Shown here one piece after another: positions 22,928-31,439 of a stretch of 64,000 nucleotides of DNA; positions within the stretch are counted from its first letter, which is position 1, and each line of letters opens with the position of its first letter. Below the pieces are notes generated by a model. The model was given only the letters and a program-made list of their open reading frames with translations. It searched no databases and had not been told where the DNA came from. Source of the DNA: Haloactinopolyspora alba (GTDB lineage Bacteria > Actinomycetota > Actinomycetes > Jiangellales > Jiangellaceae); contig NZ_PYGE01000007.1 in the NCBI RefSeq assembly GCF_003014555.1, positions 186,001 to 250,000 on the forward strand, written 5' to 3'. Made by a program: the position numbers and the translations under genes.

Positions 22928-24238
22928 TCAGGGTCCGAGCACCCGGTCGAGGTACTGATTGGTCATGATCCTTTCCGGGTCGACGCGGTCTCGGACCGCG
23001 CGGAAATCGTGCAGTCTGTCGTAGTGATCAGAAAGATACGTGATGTCGCGCGTGTGCAGCTTGCCCCAGTGTGGTCGGCCGGCGTACGAGGTCCACAGCC
23101 GTTCCGCGGCGTCGAACCAGCCCCGGTAGTCGGTGCCGGGGTAGGCGTGGGTGGCGACGTACACGGTGTCCCGGGCATGTGCGGGGGAGAGCCACACGTC
23201 GTCGGCCGGAGCGGTACGGACCTCGACCGGGAACGCGATGCGCCACGGGCCGCCGGCGGTGAGCTCGCGCAACTCGCGTAGGGCCGGCACCGCCGCGGCC
23301 CTCGGCAGGGCGTACTCCATCTCGTGGAACCGCACCCGCCGGGTACTGGTGAACACCGCCGGCGCGTCGTCGACGGAGGAACGGCGCCCGATCAGCCGCG
23401 CGGCGGCGCGGTTCACCGCCGGGGTCACCCGCGGCACGGCCCTGGACAGCCGCTGCGTCAGCGCGACACCGGCGTTCTCGACCACCTCGTTCGACAGCCG
23501 GGCGGACAACCGGCCGGTCCTGGTGGGCCGTTCGTCGGTGCGGCGGTTGCGTTTGAGCTGGACCGCATCGGTGAACGGGAGCCAGTAGAACTCGACGTGC
23601 TCCTCGTCGGCGGCGAGGTCGTGGAAGGCGTCGAGGACGTCGTCGAGCCCGGCCCGCTCTTGGACGGCCCGTAGCCGGAACGCGGGCTCGACGTGGAAGG
23701 TCACCGCGGTGATGACGCCCAGGGCGCCGAGTCCGAGCCGCGCGGCGTGGAAGAGGTCGGCGCCGTCACCGTGGTCGTCCGCGGCCACGTCCGCCAGCGA
23801 ACCGTCGGGCAGCACCATCCGTACCCGGCGCACGGCCGCGGCGAGCGCGGCACTGGCACGCCCGGTGCCGTGCGTGCCGGTCGAGACCGCTCCGGCGACC
23901 GTCTGGACGGCGACGTCGCCCATGTTCCTCAGCCCGTACCCGCGCACGGCGAGGGCGTCGTTGAGCTCGCGGATGGTCGTGCCGGCGGCGACGGTGGCCT
24001 CGGCGCCGCCGTCCGCGGCCGGTTCCAGCGCCAGCAGGCCGCGCAGCCGGTCCAGCAGCACGAGCACGCCGTCGGTGGCCGCCACCGGGGTGAAGCTGTG
24101 CCCGGCGCCGGCGGCCTTGACGCGCAGGTTGCGGCGCGCGGCGTCGGCGACGACGGCGGCGACCTCGTCCGCGTCCGCCGGCCGGACGACGCGCCGCGGG
24201 TCGCAGTGGACCGTGCGAGCCCAGTTACGCCACGTCAC
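22928..24238 (-). CDS. D-arabinono-1,4-lactone oxidase-type FAD oxidoreductase
   Basis: A 436-residue VAO-type flavoprotein. The N-terminal FAD-binding half has AAGAGHSFTPVAATDG near residue 43 and the pyrophosphate loop VSTGTHGTGR near 117; the C-terminal half is the ALO domain with the hallmark HWGKLHTRDI near 388. Relatives oxidise aldonolactones or sugar alcohols, passing electrons to oxygen or another acceptor. It starts at GTG on the minus strand, divergent from ferrochelatase. An ALO-type oxidase beside sepH and ferrochelatase is a common actinobacterial order. Confidence 0.88.
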   Translation of the reverse strand: MTWRNWARTVHCDPRRVVRPADADEVAAVVADAARRNLRVKAAGAGHSFTPVAATDGVLVLLDRLRGLLALEPAADGGAEATVAAGTTIRELNDALAVRGYGLRNMGDVAVQTVAGAVSTGTHGTGRASAALAAAVRRVRMVLPDGSLADVAADDHGDGADLFHAARLGLGALGVITAVTFHVEPAFRLRAVQERAGLDDVLDAFHDLAADEEHVEFYWLPFTDAVQLKRNRRTDERPTRTGRLSARLSNEVVENAGVALTQRLSRAVPRVTPAVNRAAARLIGRRSSVDDAPAVFTSTRRVRFHEMEYALPRAAAVPALRELRELTAGGPWRIAFPVEVRTAPADDVWLSPAHARDTVYVATHAYPGTDYRGWFDAAERLWTSYAGRPHWGKLHTRDITYLSDHYDRLHDFRAVRDRVDPERIMTNQYLDRVLGP

Positions 24239-24332
24239 GTCGGGTCCTTCCGGGCGGCCGGCAGGGTGTGGCCGGCGCCGTCACCGCACCCTGCGCGCGC
24301 ATGTCCGGAGCGAACTTGGCAGGATCGTGCGG

Positions 24333-25451
24333 GTGAGCGAAACGCGAAATCGCGTCGATCCGTACGACGCACTGCTCGTGGTCTCCTTCGGCGGGCCGGA
24401 GAGCGACGACGACGTCATGCCGTTCCTCGAGAACGTCACCCGGGGACGCGGAGTGCCCCGGGAGCGCCTCGAGGAGGTGGCCGAACACTACTACGAGTTC
24501 GGCGGCCGCAGCCCGATCAACGCCCAGAACCGGGCGCTGGTGGCCAACATCGAGCACCTGCTCGCCGAGATCGGCATCTCGATGCCCGTCTACTGGGGCA
24601 ACCGGAACTGGGACCCGTACCTGGCCGACGAGCTCACGCGCATGCGCGACAACGGCATCGGCCGGGCGGCGGTGTTCATCACCAGCGCGTACGACTCCTA
24701 CTCCGGGTGCAGGCAGTACCGGGAGGACCTGGCGGACGCGGTGGCGGCGGTCGGTCCGGGAGCGCCGCGTCTGGATCGGCTGCGGCACAGCTTCGACCAC
24801 CCGGGATTCATCACGGCGAACGCCGACGGCGTCGTCGGCGCGCTGGGCGACCTGCCGGCGCAGCTGACCGGCCGGGCGCGGATCGTGTTCGTCACCCATT
24901 CGATCCCGGTGGCGATGGCCGAGACGTCCGGTCCGTCCGGCGGCGCCTACGTGGCCCAGCACGAGGCCGTCGCCGAGGCCGTCGCCGCGCAGGTGGCCGA
25001 GCGTACCGGCGTGCAGCGCCCGTTCGACCTCGTCTACTGCTCGCGCAGCGGACCGCCGGAGATGCCGTGGCTGGAGCCGGACGTCAACGACCACCTGGCG
25101 AGCCTGGCGGCGGACGGCGTCGAGGCGGTGATCCTGGCGCCGATCGGGTTCCTCTCCGACCACATGGAGGTCGCCTACGACCTCGACACCGAGGCGATCG
25201 CCACGGCCAAGGAGCTGGGTGTCGCGGCCGCGCGCGCGGCCACCGCCGGGACGCACCCGGACTTCGTCGCCACCGTCGTCGACCTGCTGACCGAACGGGC
25301 CGCCGTGGAGCGTGGTGAGGACGTCACCCGGGCGAGCGTGCTGTCGCTCGGGCCGGCGCCCGACGTCTGCCCCGCGGGCTGCTGCCCGAACCTCCGCGAG
25401 TCACGACCCGCCCTGTTCGGCGAGGACGCCCCACCCCACCCGTCGCCGTGA
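24333..25451 (+). CDS. hemH: Coproporphyrin/protoporphyrin ferrochelatase
   Basis: A 372-residue ferrochelatase that inserts ferrous iron into a porphyrin; in Gram-positive bacteria the substrate is coproporphyrin III (CpfC). Seen: LLVVSFGGPESDDDV at the start, SAYDSYSGCRQYRED, the metal-centre VFVTHSIP (His) near 185, and the GFLSDHMEVAYDLD block near 275. Cysteines in VYCSRSG and DVCPAGCCPN near the C-terminus fit the [2Fe-2S] ligands known from actinobacterial enzymes. GTG at 24333 lies eight bases after AGGA; a GTG at 24327 is too close to it. Its stop abuts the first copy of the 61-bp inverted repeat. Confidence 0.93.
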   Translation: MSETRNRVDPYDALLVVSFGGPESDDDVMPFLENVTRGRGVPRERLEEVAEHYYEFGGRSPINAQNRALVANIEHLLAEIGISMPVYWGNRNWDPYLADELTRMRDNGIGRAAVFITSAYDSYSGCRQYREDLADAVAAVGPGAPRLDRLRHSFDHPGFITANADGVVGALGDLPAQLTGRARIVFVTHSIPVAMAETSGPSGGAYVAQHEAVAEAVAAQVAERTGVQRPFDLVYCSRSGPPEMPWLEPDVNDHLASLAADGVEAVILAPIGFLSDHMEVAYDLDTEAIATAKELGVAAARAATAGTHPDFVATVVDLLTERAAVERGEDVTRASVLSLGPAPDVCPAGCCPNLRESRPALFGEDAPPHPSP

Positions 25452-25511
25452 ATGACCACGTTCACCATGGAATTCCATGCGTCACCACCCCTGCAGGCCT
25501 GGTGACGCGTG
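25451..25511 (+). repeat. 61-bp inverted repeat, left copy
   Basis: Exactly complementary to 26398-26458 over 61 bp, with 14 of 19 further inward positions also matching (to about 25530). Contains the 14-bp palindrome CATGGAATTCCATG (25466-25479) and a hairpin with 9-bp arms GCGTCACCA / TGGTGACGC (25479-25508) around CCTGCAGG. Begins at the last base of the ferrochelatase stop codon. Confidence 0.95.
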
Positions 25512-25554
25512 TACTCGCCTGGTGGTGTCCACCGATGAACCCGAGGAGTGCCCC

Positions 25555-26364
25555 GTGACGGTCGACCCCGCAGCCCTGCTGGCCCTCGCCGAGTCGACCG
25601 CGCGTGAGGCCGGCGCCATGGTGCATCGGCGCCGCGAGGCGGTCGAGCGCATGGACGTCGCCGCGACCAAGTCGACACCCACCGACGTCGTCACCGAGTC
25701 GGACACGGCCGCGGAGACGCTGATCCGCGAGCGCCTGCTGGCCGCTCGGCCCGACGACGGGATCCTCGGCGAGGAGGACGGGCACACGGCGGGCAGCTCG
25801 GGCGTCGACTGGGTGGTCGACCCGATCGACGGCACCGTGAACTACCTCTACGGCATGCCGCAGTACGCGGTGTCGATCGCCGCGCGCGCCGACGGAGTGG
25901 TGGTCGTCGGCGTGGTGCACAACCCGGCCAGTGGCGAGACCTGGACGGCGGTCCGCGGCGGTGGCGCCCACCTGGACGGCCGCGCGATCCGCGTCACGTC
26001 GTGCGACCGGCTCGACCTCGCCATGGTGGGCACCGGCTTCGGCTACGACGCGGACCGGCGGGCCCGGCAGGCCGCGGTGTTGCTCGACCTGGTGCCGGTC
26101 GTGCGCGACATCCGCCGTGCGGGAGCCGCGTCGCTGGACCTGTGCTGGGTGGCCACCGGCCGGCTGGACGCCTACTACGAACGCGGGCTGAAGGCGTGGG
26201 ACATGGCCGCCGGCGCGCTGGTCGCTGAGGAGGCGGGCGCCGTCGTCACCGGGCTGCGGGGCACGGAAGCCGGCGAGGACCTGATGCTGGCGTGTACCCC
26301 CGGCGTGGTGGACGAGCTGCGTGCGCTGTTGGAACGCCTCGGTGCCGACCGCGACCTGAGCTGA
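25555..26364 (+). CDS. Inositol-monophosphatase-family phosphatase
   Basis: A 269-residue Mg-dependent phosphatase. Metal motifs in order: GEEDG near 65, WVVDPIDGTVNYLYGMPQYA near 83-102, and the C-terminal KAWDMAAGALVAEEAG near 220. Family members hydrolyse inositol-1-phosphate, 3'-phosphoadenosine phosphates, fructose-1,6-bisphosphate or histidinol phosphate; the substrate cannot be read here. Start chosen at GTG 25555, six bases after GAGGAG; a longer frame starting inside the inverted repeat is rejected. The gene is enclosed by the two 61-bp inverted repeat copies, which is unusual for this conserved locus. Confidence 0.9.
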   Translation: MTVDPAALLALAESTAREAGAMVHRRREAVERMDVAATKSTPTDVVTESDTAAETLIRERLLAARPDDGILGEEDGHTAGSSGVDWVVDPIDGTVNYLYGMPQYAVSIAARADGVVVVGVVHNPASGETWTAVRGGGAHLDGRAIRVTSCDRLDLAMVGTGFGYDADRRARQAAVLLDLVPVVRDIRRAGAASLDLCWVATGRLDAYYERGLKAWDMAAGALVAEEAGAVVTGLRGTEAGEDLMLACTPGVVDELRALLERLGADRDLS

Positions 26365-26397
26365 GCGACGGGGTTTCCGGCCACCACTGGGCGAATG

Positions 26398-26458
26398 CAC
26401 GCGTCACCAGGCCTGCAGGGGTGGTGACGCATGGAATTCCATGGTGAACGTGGTCATT
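26398..26458 (-). repeat. 61-bp inverted repeat, right copy
   Basis: Mirror copy of 25451-25511. The outer edge contains the stop codon of the ABC permease gene (26454-26456), the inner edge lies 33 bp after the IMPase stop. Its hairpin may terminate both convergent genes, but the identity to the left copy is far beyond what a terminator needs. Confidence 0.95.
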
Positions 26459-27662
26459 TCCCGGCCGGCGTGGAGGTACCGCGGTCGGGGGTGAGCGCCT
26501 CGCGCCAGGAGACCTTGGCACCCATCCGCAGCACGGCGCCCTCGTAGATCCGGGCGGCCAGCGCCACCAGCAGCACGATCAGCAGCAGCATCGACCCGAG
26601 CGCCAGCCCGACCTCCCAGCCGGCGGCATCGCCGCGGGCCATCCGGATCGGCATGACCAGGGCGCTGAACGGCGGCAGCACGCTGACCACCCCGACCAGC
26701 GGACTGTCCGGGCTCATGAACGCGAGGAAGCTGGCGAAGTACGAGATCATCGTCAGCATCGTCACCGGCGTCGTGACGTTCTGCAGCTCCTCCTGACGCG
26801 AGATGCGCGCGGCCGCGGCGGCGGACAGGCACGAGTAGGCGGCGTAGCCCAGCACGAACCAGCCGAGCGACAGCAGCACCGGTGTCAGCATCGACGCGGT
26901 CAGCGTGACCATCCCCAGCCCGCCGGCCAGCGCCAGCCCCAGCGCGCCGATCACCATCAGCTGCACCAGTCCGAGCAGGCCGATGCCGACGATCTTGCCG
27001 GCCAGGAGCGCCCTGGCCGGGATGGCGGCCAGCATCACCTCGACGACCCGGCTCGACTTCTCCTCGACGACGCCCATGGCCACCCACATCGAGTACCCCA
27101 TGAGCTGGCCGAACAGCACCATCGAGCCGAAGAACGCGACGACGCCGCGGGTGTTGCGCTCCTCCGCTTCGGGATCGAGCGTGACGGTGCCGAGCGTCGC
27201 GCCGTTCAGCGCCGCGGTCACCTCCTCCGGGTCGATGCCGGCCTCGGAGAGCGCCGCGCTGCCCTGGACCTGGCTGTAGGCGTTCTGCAGCACCGCTCGC
27301 AGCGAGTCGTCCAGGTCACGTTCCACATAGACGGAGTCGCCGTCGACGTAGGCGTCCAGGTCGCCGTCGGTGACGGCGCCACGTGCCTGCTCGGCGTCGG
27401 CGACGTCACCGAACTCGACCTCCACACCGGCGACGTCGGCCTGCTGCTGGACCGCGCTGCGCAGGGCCTGGTCGCCACCGAGCAGGCCGACGTCGAAACT
27501 GTCCTCGCCGACGTCGGTGAACCGCGGGAAGAGCGCGACGACGGCGATGATGCCGACGGTGACCGCGGTCGAGATGAAGAACGACCGGTCGCGCAGGCGC
27601 TGGCCGAACTCGCGGCGCGCCACCAGTGTCGCGGCGGCGCGAAAGGTCAGGGCGCGGCTCAT
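26454..27662 (-). CDS. ABC-2 type exporter permease (NatB/YhaP-like)
   Basis: A 402-residue membrane protein. One N-terminal helix (FISTAVTVGIIAVVALFP) is followed by a ~150-residue extracellular domain with negative charge (DVGLLGGDQALRSAVQQQADV), then five or six C-terminal helices, the layout of Na+-efflux NatB-type and drug/peptide ABC-2 exporters. Its GTG/ATG start overlaps the ATPase stop by 4 bp, so the two form one unit. The 3' end lies inside the right inverted repeat copy. Substrate unknown. Confidence 0.87.
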   Translation of the reverse strand: MSRALTFRAAATLVARREFGQRLRDRSFFISTAVTVGIIAVVALFPRFTDVGEDSFDVGLLGGDQALRSAVQQQADVAGVEVEFGDVADAEQARGAVTDGDLDAYVDGDSVYVERDLDDSLRAVLQNAYSQVQGSAALSEAGIDPEEVTAALNGATLGTVTLDPEAEERNTRGVVAFFGSMVLFGQLMGYSMWVAMGVVEEKSSRVVEVMLAAIPARALLAGKIVGIGLLGLVQLMVIGALGLALAGGLGMVTLTASMLTPVLLSLGWFVLGYAAYSCLSAAAAARISRQEELQNVTTPVTMLTMISYFASFLAFMSPDSPLVGVVSVLPPFSALVMPIRMARGDAAGWEVGLALGSMLLLIVLLVALAARIYEGAVLRMGAKVSWREALTPDRGTSTPAGK

Positions 27663-28609
27663 CGGCTCTCCTCGGCATGGTCGCCGGCATGGGTGCCGGC
27701 ATCGTCACCGGCGCCGTCGGTGACGGCCTCGCGGAACAGTTCAGTGAGCGTGGACCGCACCGGCGTGAACTGGCGTACCGGTCCGAGGGCGCGGGCGGTG
27801 TCGAGCGCCTTCTGGTCGTCGACGTCGGGTGCCAGCTCGACGAGCGCGTCCGGTGCGGAGCCGTCGACGACGGTGACCCCGGGCAGCCGGTCGCGCAGCT
27901 CGCCGACCCAGCCGGGCCCGGCGTCGACGTGGATCCGGTAACGGCGCGCCGCCTCGCCGCGCAACTGCTCGACGGTGCCGTCGGCGACCATCCGGCCGGC
28001 GCGGACGATGCCGACCGCGTCGCACAGCCGTTCGACGAGTTCGAGCTGGTGGCTGGAGAACACCACGGCGGCTCCGGCGTCGACCCGGGCGCGCAGGACC
28101 CCCGCCATCGCGTCGACGCCCATCGGGTCGAGGCCGCTGAACGGCTCGTCCAGCACGAGGACCGCGGGATCGTGGATGAGCGCGGCCGCGAGCTGCACGC
28201 GCTGCTGGTTGCCGAGCGACAGCGCCTCGACCCGGTCGCTCGCGCGTTCGCCGAGAGCGAGCATGTCGAGCAGGTCGCCGGCCGTCTGCCGTGCTGTGGT
28301 GCGCGCCACACCGTACAGCTGTGCGAGGTAGACGAGCTGATCGAACACCCGCATCTTCGGATAGAGGCCGCGCTCCTCGGGCATGTAACCGAACTCACGT
28401 CGCATGTCGCGGTCGACGGTGCGGCCCTGCCAGCGCACGGTGCCCGAATCGGGGGAGAGTACCCCCAGCACGATGCGCATCGCGGTGGTCTTCCCGGCGC
28501 CGTTCGTCCCGACGAACCCATACATCTGCCCTGGTCGGACCGTGAATGAGAGATCGTCGAGAGCGACCACGTCGCCGTATCGGCGCGAGAGCCGGTCGAG
28601 CTCGAGCAT
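27659..28609 (-). CDS. ABC exporter ATPase subunit (NatA/YhaQ-like)
   Basis: A 316-residue ATPase: Walker A GTNGAGKTT near 35-43, signature ALSLGNQQRVQLAAALIHD near 130 (LSLGN rather than LSGGQ), Walker B VLVLDEPFSGLD near 155, and the H-loop SSHQ near 190. A C-terminal ~100-residue domain is typical of the drug-export subclass. The ATG at 28609 is preceded by AAGGA; upstream in-frame extension runs through non-coding sequence. Pairs with the ABC-2 permease immediately downstream. This exporter sits between genes that are often adjacent elsewhere (IMPase and DUF4193). Confidence 0.9.
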   Translation of the reverse strand: MLELDRLSRRYGDVVALDDLSFTVRPGQMYGFVGTNGAGKTTAMRIVLGVLSPDSGTVRWQGRTVDRDMRREFGYMPEERGLYPKMRVFDQLVYLAQLYGVARTTARQTAGDLLDMLALGERASDRVEALSLGNQQRVQLAAALIHDPAVLVLDEPFSGLDPMGVDAMAGVLRARVDAGAAVVFSSHQLELVERLCDAVGIVRAGRMVADGTVEQLRGEAARRYRIHVDAGPGWVGELRDRLPGVTVVDGSAPDALVELAPDVDDQKALDTARALGPVRQFTPVRSTLTELFREAVTDGAGDDAGTHAGDHAEESR

Positions 28610-28891
28610 GCGGATCCTTCGTTTCGGCAGCGGGTCCGACGGCCAGCATCCCCCGTCCGGATGCGGACGTTCCTCATCCTTCGGGACGGTCCCGCGGTCA
28701 CTCGGGAGGACGATACCGGCCACGTGTTGGCGGGTCGGTGTGCGGGAACGGGTCACCATCAGGCAGAATCTGCCGCTCGGAGCGGGCACAACCGCGGACG
28801 CTCGTGCGTTACGAAGGGGCACCGATTCGTCGGAACGATTCCGGCGACGCCACCGACGGACGACAAACGCGCCCAGTGAGGGGGATGGATC

Positions 28892-29191
28892 ATGGCAACC
28901 GACTACGACGCACCACGCAAGACGGACGAGGAGATCTCCGAGGACTCGCTCGAGGAGCTGAAGAACCGGGGGATGGACAAGTCCTCCGGGATCGTCGACG
29001 TCGACGAGTCCGAGCTCAACGAGTCGATGGAGCTGCCTGGTGCGGACCTGTCGAACGAGGAGCTGGCAGTACGCGTACTGCCGCGGCAGGCGGACGAGTT
29101 CACCTGCTCGCAGTGCTTCCTCGTGCATCACCGCAGCCAGTTGGCGAAGGAGAAGAACGGGCAGCTCATCTGCCGCGACTGCGCAGCCTGA
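28892..29191 (+). CDS. DUF4193 zinc-ribbon protein
   Basis: A 99-residue acidic protein conserved in actinobacteria. The C-terminus has a zinc-ribbon-like pair TCSQC (near 71-74) and CRDC (near 94-97); the N-terminus is charged (DEEISEDSLEELKNRG). GAGGGGGATGGATC precedes the ATG. Related short zinc-ribbon proteins bind RNA polymerase or nucleic acid, but no role is established here. It opens the conserved DUF4193 - DUF3093 - dut - DUF3710 block; the 282 bp upstream holds only the promoters it shares with the divergent ABC exporter. Confidence 0.85.
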   Translation: MATDYDAPRKTDEEISEDSLEELKNRGMDKSSGIVDVDESELNESMELPGADLSNEELAVRVLPRQADEFTCSQCFLVHHRSQLAKEKNGQLICRDCAA

Positions 29192-29206
29192 CGCCCGACG
29201 TTCCCC

Positions 29207-29662
29207 TCATGCGGTGTGCTGACGCGCCGCCTCGAGAACGGCCGCGAGCCGATCGGGGCGGCGCGTCGTGACAAGCCAGTACGGAGTGGGGTCGTCGGGA
29301 TCGTCGACCCCGACACGCACGACGGCGGGGGCGTAGCCGCGGATGACCGTGTAGGCCCTCGGGTCCAGCTCGGGTCCCCGGGCGGCGCGGGCGCGCTCGC
29401 CGTCGAGTGCCTCGACGGTGCCGACGTTCGCCAGCGGTATCCGTGCCCGCCCGACCGTCAGGGTGGTGTCGTCCACGGCGATGAGCGCTCTGCCGTAGGC
29501 GAACAGCAGCGCCGCCCCGAGCGCGAGCACCCCGAGGCCCACCGGCAGCGACACCGCCGGGCCATAGGCGTGGTGGTACACCATCCACACGGCCCCGGCC
29601 AGCGCCACGAGCAGGCCCCACCAGAGGACGGGCACCCACAGGCGCTCGCGATAGTTCGTCAC
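29207..29662 (-). CDS. DUF3093 membrane protein
   Basis: A ~151-residue protein with two N-terminal membrane helices ([39 protein letters not shown]) and a C-terminal PH-like beta domain ([44 protein letters not shown]). Function unknown. It lies between DUF4193 and dut on the opposite strand, as in many actinomycetes. GTG 29662 (VTNYRERL) is the likely start; longer in-frame starts run through sequence upstream of dut. Confidence 0.8.
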   Translation of the reverse strand: MTNYRERLWVPVLWWGLLVALAGAVWMVYHHAYGPAVSLPVGLGVLALGAALLFAYGRALIAVDDTTLTVGRARIPLANVGTVEALDGERARAARGPELDPRAYTVIRGYAPAVVRVGVDDPDDPTPYWLVTTRRPDRLAAVLEAARQHTA

Positions 29663-29714
29663 CCACAGCAGGGTGCCACGGAAAGGCCCGCGCCGAACAC
29701 ACGGACCGAGCCGG

Positions 29715-29720
29715 TAGGGT
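29715..29720 (+). promoter_or_regulatory. -10-like box upstream of dut
   Basis: TAGGGT, 8 bp before an in-frame GTG at 29729. If the dut mRNA starts here it would be leaderless from 29729, or use the Shine-Dalgarno GGAGGT and GTG at 29747. Confidence 0.4.
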
Positions 29721-29746
29721 CGGCGATCGTGAGCGGAGGTGTACAC

Positions 29747-30217
29747 GTGAGCGAGCCGGTGGACGTGCTGATCACCCGCATCGACCCGGACGTGGCCCTG
29801 CCCGGCTACGCACACCCGGGCGACGCGGGCGCCGATCTCGTCACCACCACCGACGTGACCATCCCGCCGGGCGAGCGGGCGATGGTCGGCACGGGCATCG
29901 CCATCGCGCTGCCGGCGGGTTACGCTGCGTTCGTCCATCCGCGTTCCGGACTGGCCCACCGGCTGGGCGTGAGCATCACGAACACACCCGGCACGGTCGA
30001 CGCCGGATATCGCGGCGAGATCCGGGTATCCCTCGTCAATCACGACCTGCGTGACGCGGTGACGTTCGCCCGTGGCGACCGGATCGCGCAGTTGGTCGTC
30101 CAACGGGTCGAACGGGTCCGTTTCCACGAGGTCGAGCGGCTTCCCGGGTCGGCCCGTGGCGACGGTGGACACGGGTCGACGGGAACGTCGTCGGCCCATC
30201 ACGACGGAAGGAAGTAG
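29747..30217 (+). CDS. dut: dUTP diphosphatase (dUTPase)
   Basis: A 156-residue homotrimeric dUTPase that hydrolyses dUTP to dUMP and keeps uracil out of DNA. Motifs: [51 protein letters not shown], and [14 protein letters not shown] near the C-terminus. GTG at 29747 has GGAGGT six bases upstream; an alternative in-frame GTG at 29729 ([10 protein letters not shown]) fits a leaderless mRNA from the TAGGGT box. DUF3710 follows after 6 bp in an operon. Confidence 0.95.
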   Translation: MSEPVDVLITRIDPDVALPGYAHPGDAGADLVTTTDVTIPPGERAMVGTGIAIALPAGYAAFVHPRSGLAHRLGVSITNTPGTVDAGYRGEIRVSLVNHDLRDAVTFARGDRIAQLVVQRVERVRFHEVERLPGSARGDGGHGSTGTSSAHHDGRK

Positions 30218-30223
30218 ACCAAA

Positions 30224-30943
30224 GTGTTCCGACGCCGGCGCCGAGGCGACGACGCATCGACACCCGCCGACCAGGGCCCGGACGAGAGCGCTGCGGCGGA
30301 CGGCGAGCCCGCCCCGGACGCGGATTCGGCGGGGGACACCGACCGTACCGGTGGCCCGTACGACGCGTCCGAGGTCGACATGCAGGAGGCCCGCTCGGGC
30401 CGGATCGACCTCGGCGGTCTGCTCGTGCGCCCGGCGCCGGGGATGAAGCTGCAACTGCAGCTGGACAAGCGCACCGGCAACGGCACGAGCGTGTTGCTGA
30501 GCACCGACGAGGCCGCGGTCCAGCTGGTCGCGGTGGCGGCCCCGCGCAGCTCCGGAATGTGGGAGCAGACCCGGTTGCAGATCGGCGAGGACGCCAAGGG
30601 CCGGGGCGGGCGGTCCGAGGAGGCGAACGGGCCGTTCGGCACCGAGATGCGGGTGGTGGTGCCGGCTCAGTCGCAGGAGGGCAAGCAGGTCTTCCAGCCG
30701 TCGCGGGTGTCGGGTATCGACGGGCCGCGGTGGATGCTGCGCGCGACCTTCCTCGGCAAGGCCACCACGGACGCGTCGGTCTTCCAGCAGCTGGTCGACA
30801 TCGTGCGCCAGACGGTGGTCGTGCGCGGCGAGGCCCCGATGGCGCCGGGTGACGTCATCACGCTGAAGCCTCCGGAGGGCGGCCAGGGCGAGGCGGAGAC
30901 GTCGCAGGCCGGGCCCTCCGAGGACGGGCCGCTGCAGGCGTGA
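30224..30943 (+). CDS. DUF3710 family protein
   Basis: A 239-residue cytosolic protein found next to dut across actinobacteria; function unknown. The first ~55 residues are Arg-rich then acidic and low-complexity (RRRRRGDDASTPADQGPDE). Residues ~60-220 form a conserved beta-rich domain (GRIDLGGLLVRPAPGMKLQLQ, QLVAVAAPRSSGMWEQTRLQIG, DGPRWMLRATFLGKA). GTG start follows GGAAGGA; six bases after dut. Likely co-transcribed with dut and the OB-fold gene. Confidence 0.88.
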   Translation: MFRRRRRGDDASTPADQGPDESAAADGEPAPDADSAGDTDRTGGPYDASEVDMQEARSGRIDLGGLLVRPAPGMKLQLQLDKRTGNGTSVLLSTDEAAVQLVAVAAPRSSGMWEQTRLQIGEDAKGRGGRSEEANGPFGTEMRVVVPAQSQEGKQVFQPSRVSGIDGPRWMLRATFLGKATTDASVFQQLVDIVRQTVVVRGEAPMAPGDVITLKPPEGGQGEAETSQAGPSEDGPLQA

Positions 30944-30975
30944 CGTCCGCAGCCGGGACGGGTGGGCAGAACAGC

Positions 30976-30981
30976 TAGGCT
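30976..30981 (+). promoter_or_regulatory. -10-like box of a leaderless start
   Basis: TAGGCT, 7 bp before the ATG at 30989, with no ribosome site. Suggests an internal promoter for the OB-fold gene separate from the dut transcript. Confidence 0.5.
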
Positions 30982-30988
30982 GGGCGGT

Positions 30989-31375
30989 ATGGGTGACAAC
31001 GCCACGCGCCGCGGCTTCTGGGGAGCCGTGGCCCGGTGGGCGGCCTCGGACGCCGAGGTGGACGCCGAGGAGCTTCGTGACGACGCGCGCGAGGCCGGGT
31101 GCCAGTCGCTGGCCGAGGTTCCCGAGCGCTCGCGGGTGAAGGTCCGCGGCACGCTGCGGTCGGTCACGCTGCAGCCGCGGCAGGGAACGCCCGCGCTGGA
31201 GGCGGAGTTGTTCGACGGCTCCGACTCGGTGACACTGGTGTGGCTGGGCCGGCGCCGGATCGCGGGCATCAGCTGTGGCCGTCGGCTGACGGCGGTCGGC
31301 CGGGTGGCGACGCTCGACGGCCGGCGCGTCATGTTCAATCCGCGATACGAGCTGCAACCGTCCGGTACGGAATGA
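30989..31375 (+). CDS. OB-fold nucleic-acid-binding-type protein
   Basis: A 128-residue protein with an N-terminal helical segment and a C-terminal OB-fold (SRVKVRGTLRSVTLQ, LEAELFDGSDSVTLVWLGRR, GRRLTAVGRVATLDGRRVMFNPRYEL), similar to the tRNA-anticodon-like OB domain of small actinobacterial proteins. It is a regular member of the dut block; partner unknown. The ATG at 30989 is preceded by a TAGGCT box and no Shine-Dalgarno; a longer in-frame start at 30962 would include that box and is unlikely. Confidence 0.82.
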   Translation: MGDNATRRGFWGAVARWAASDAEVDAEELRDDAREAGCQSLAEVPERSRVKVRGTLRSVTLQPRQGTPALEAELFDGSDSVTLVWLGRRRIAGISCGRRLTAVGRVATLDGRRVMFNPRYELQPSGTE

Positions 31376-31439
31376 CCTCGCCCGTCCGGGGCGGCACGAA
31401 CCTCATCGACGAGCGAGAAGGCGAGCGGGACCGGACATC

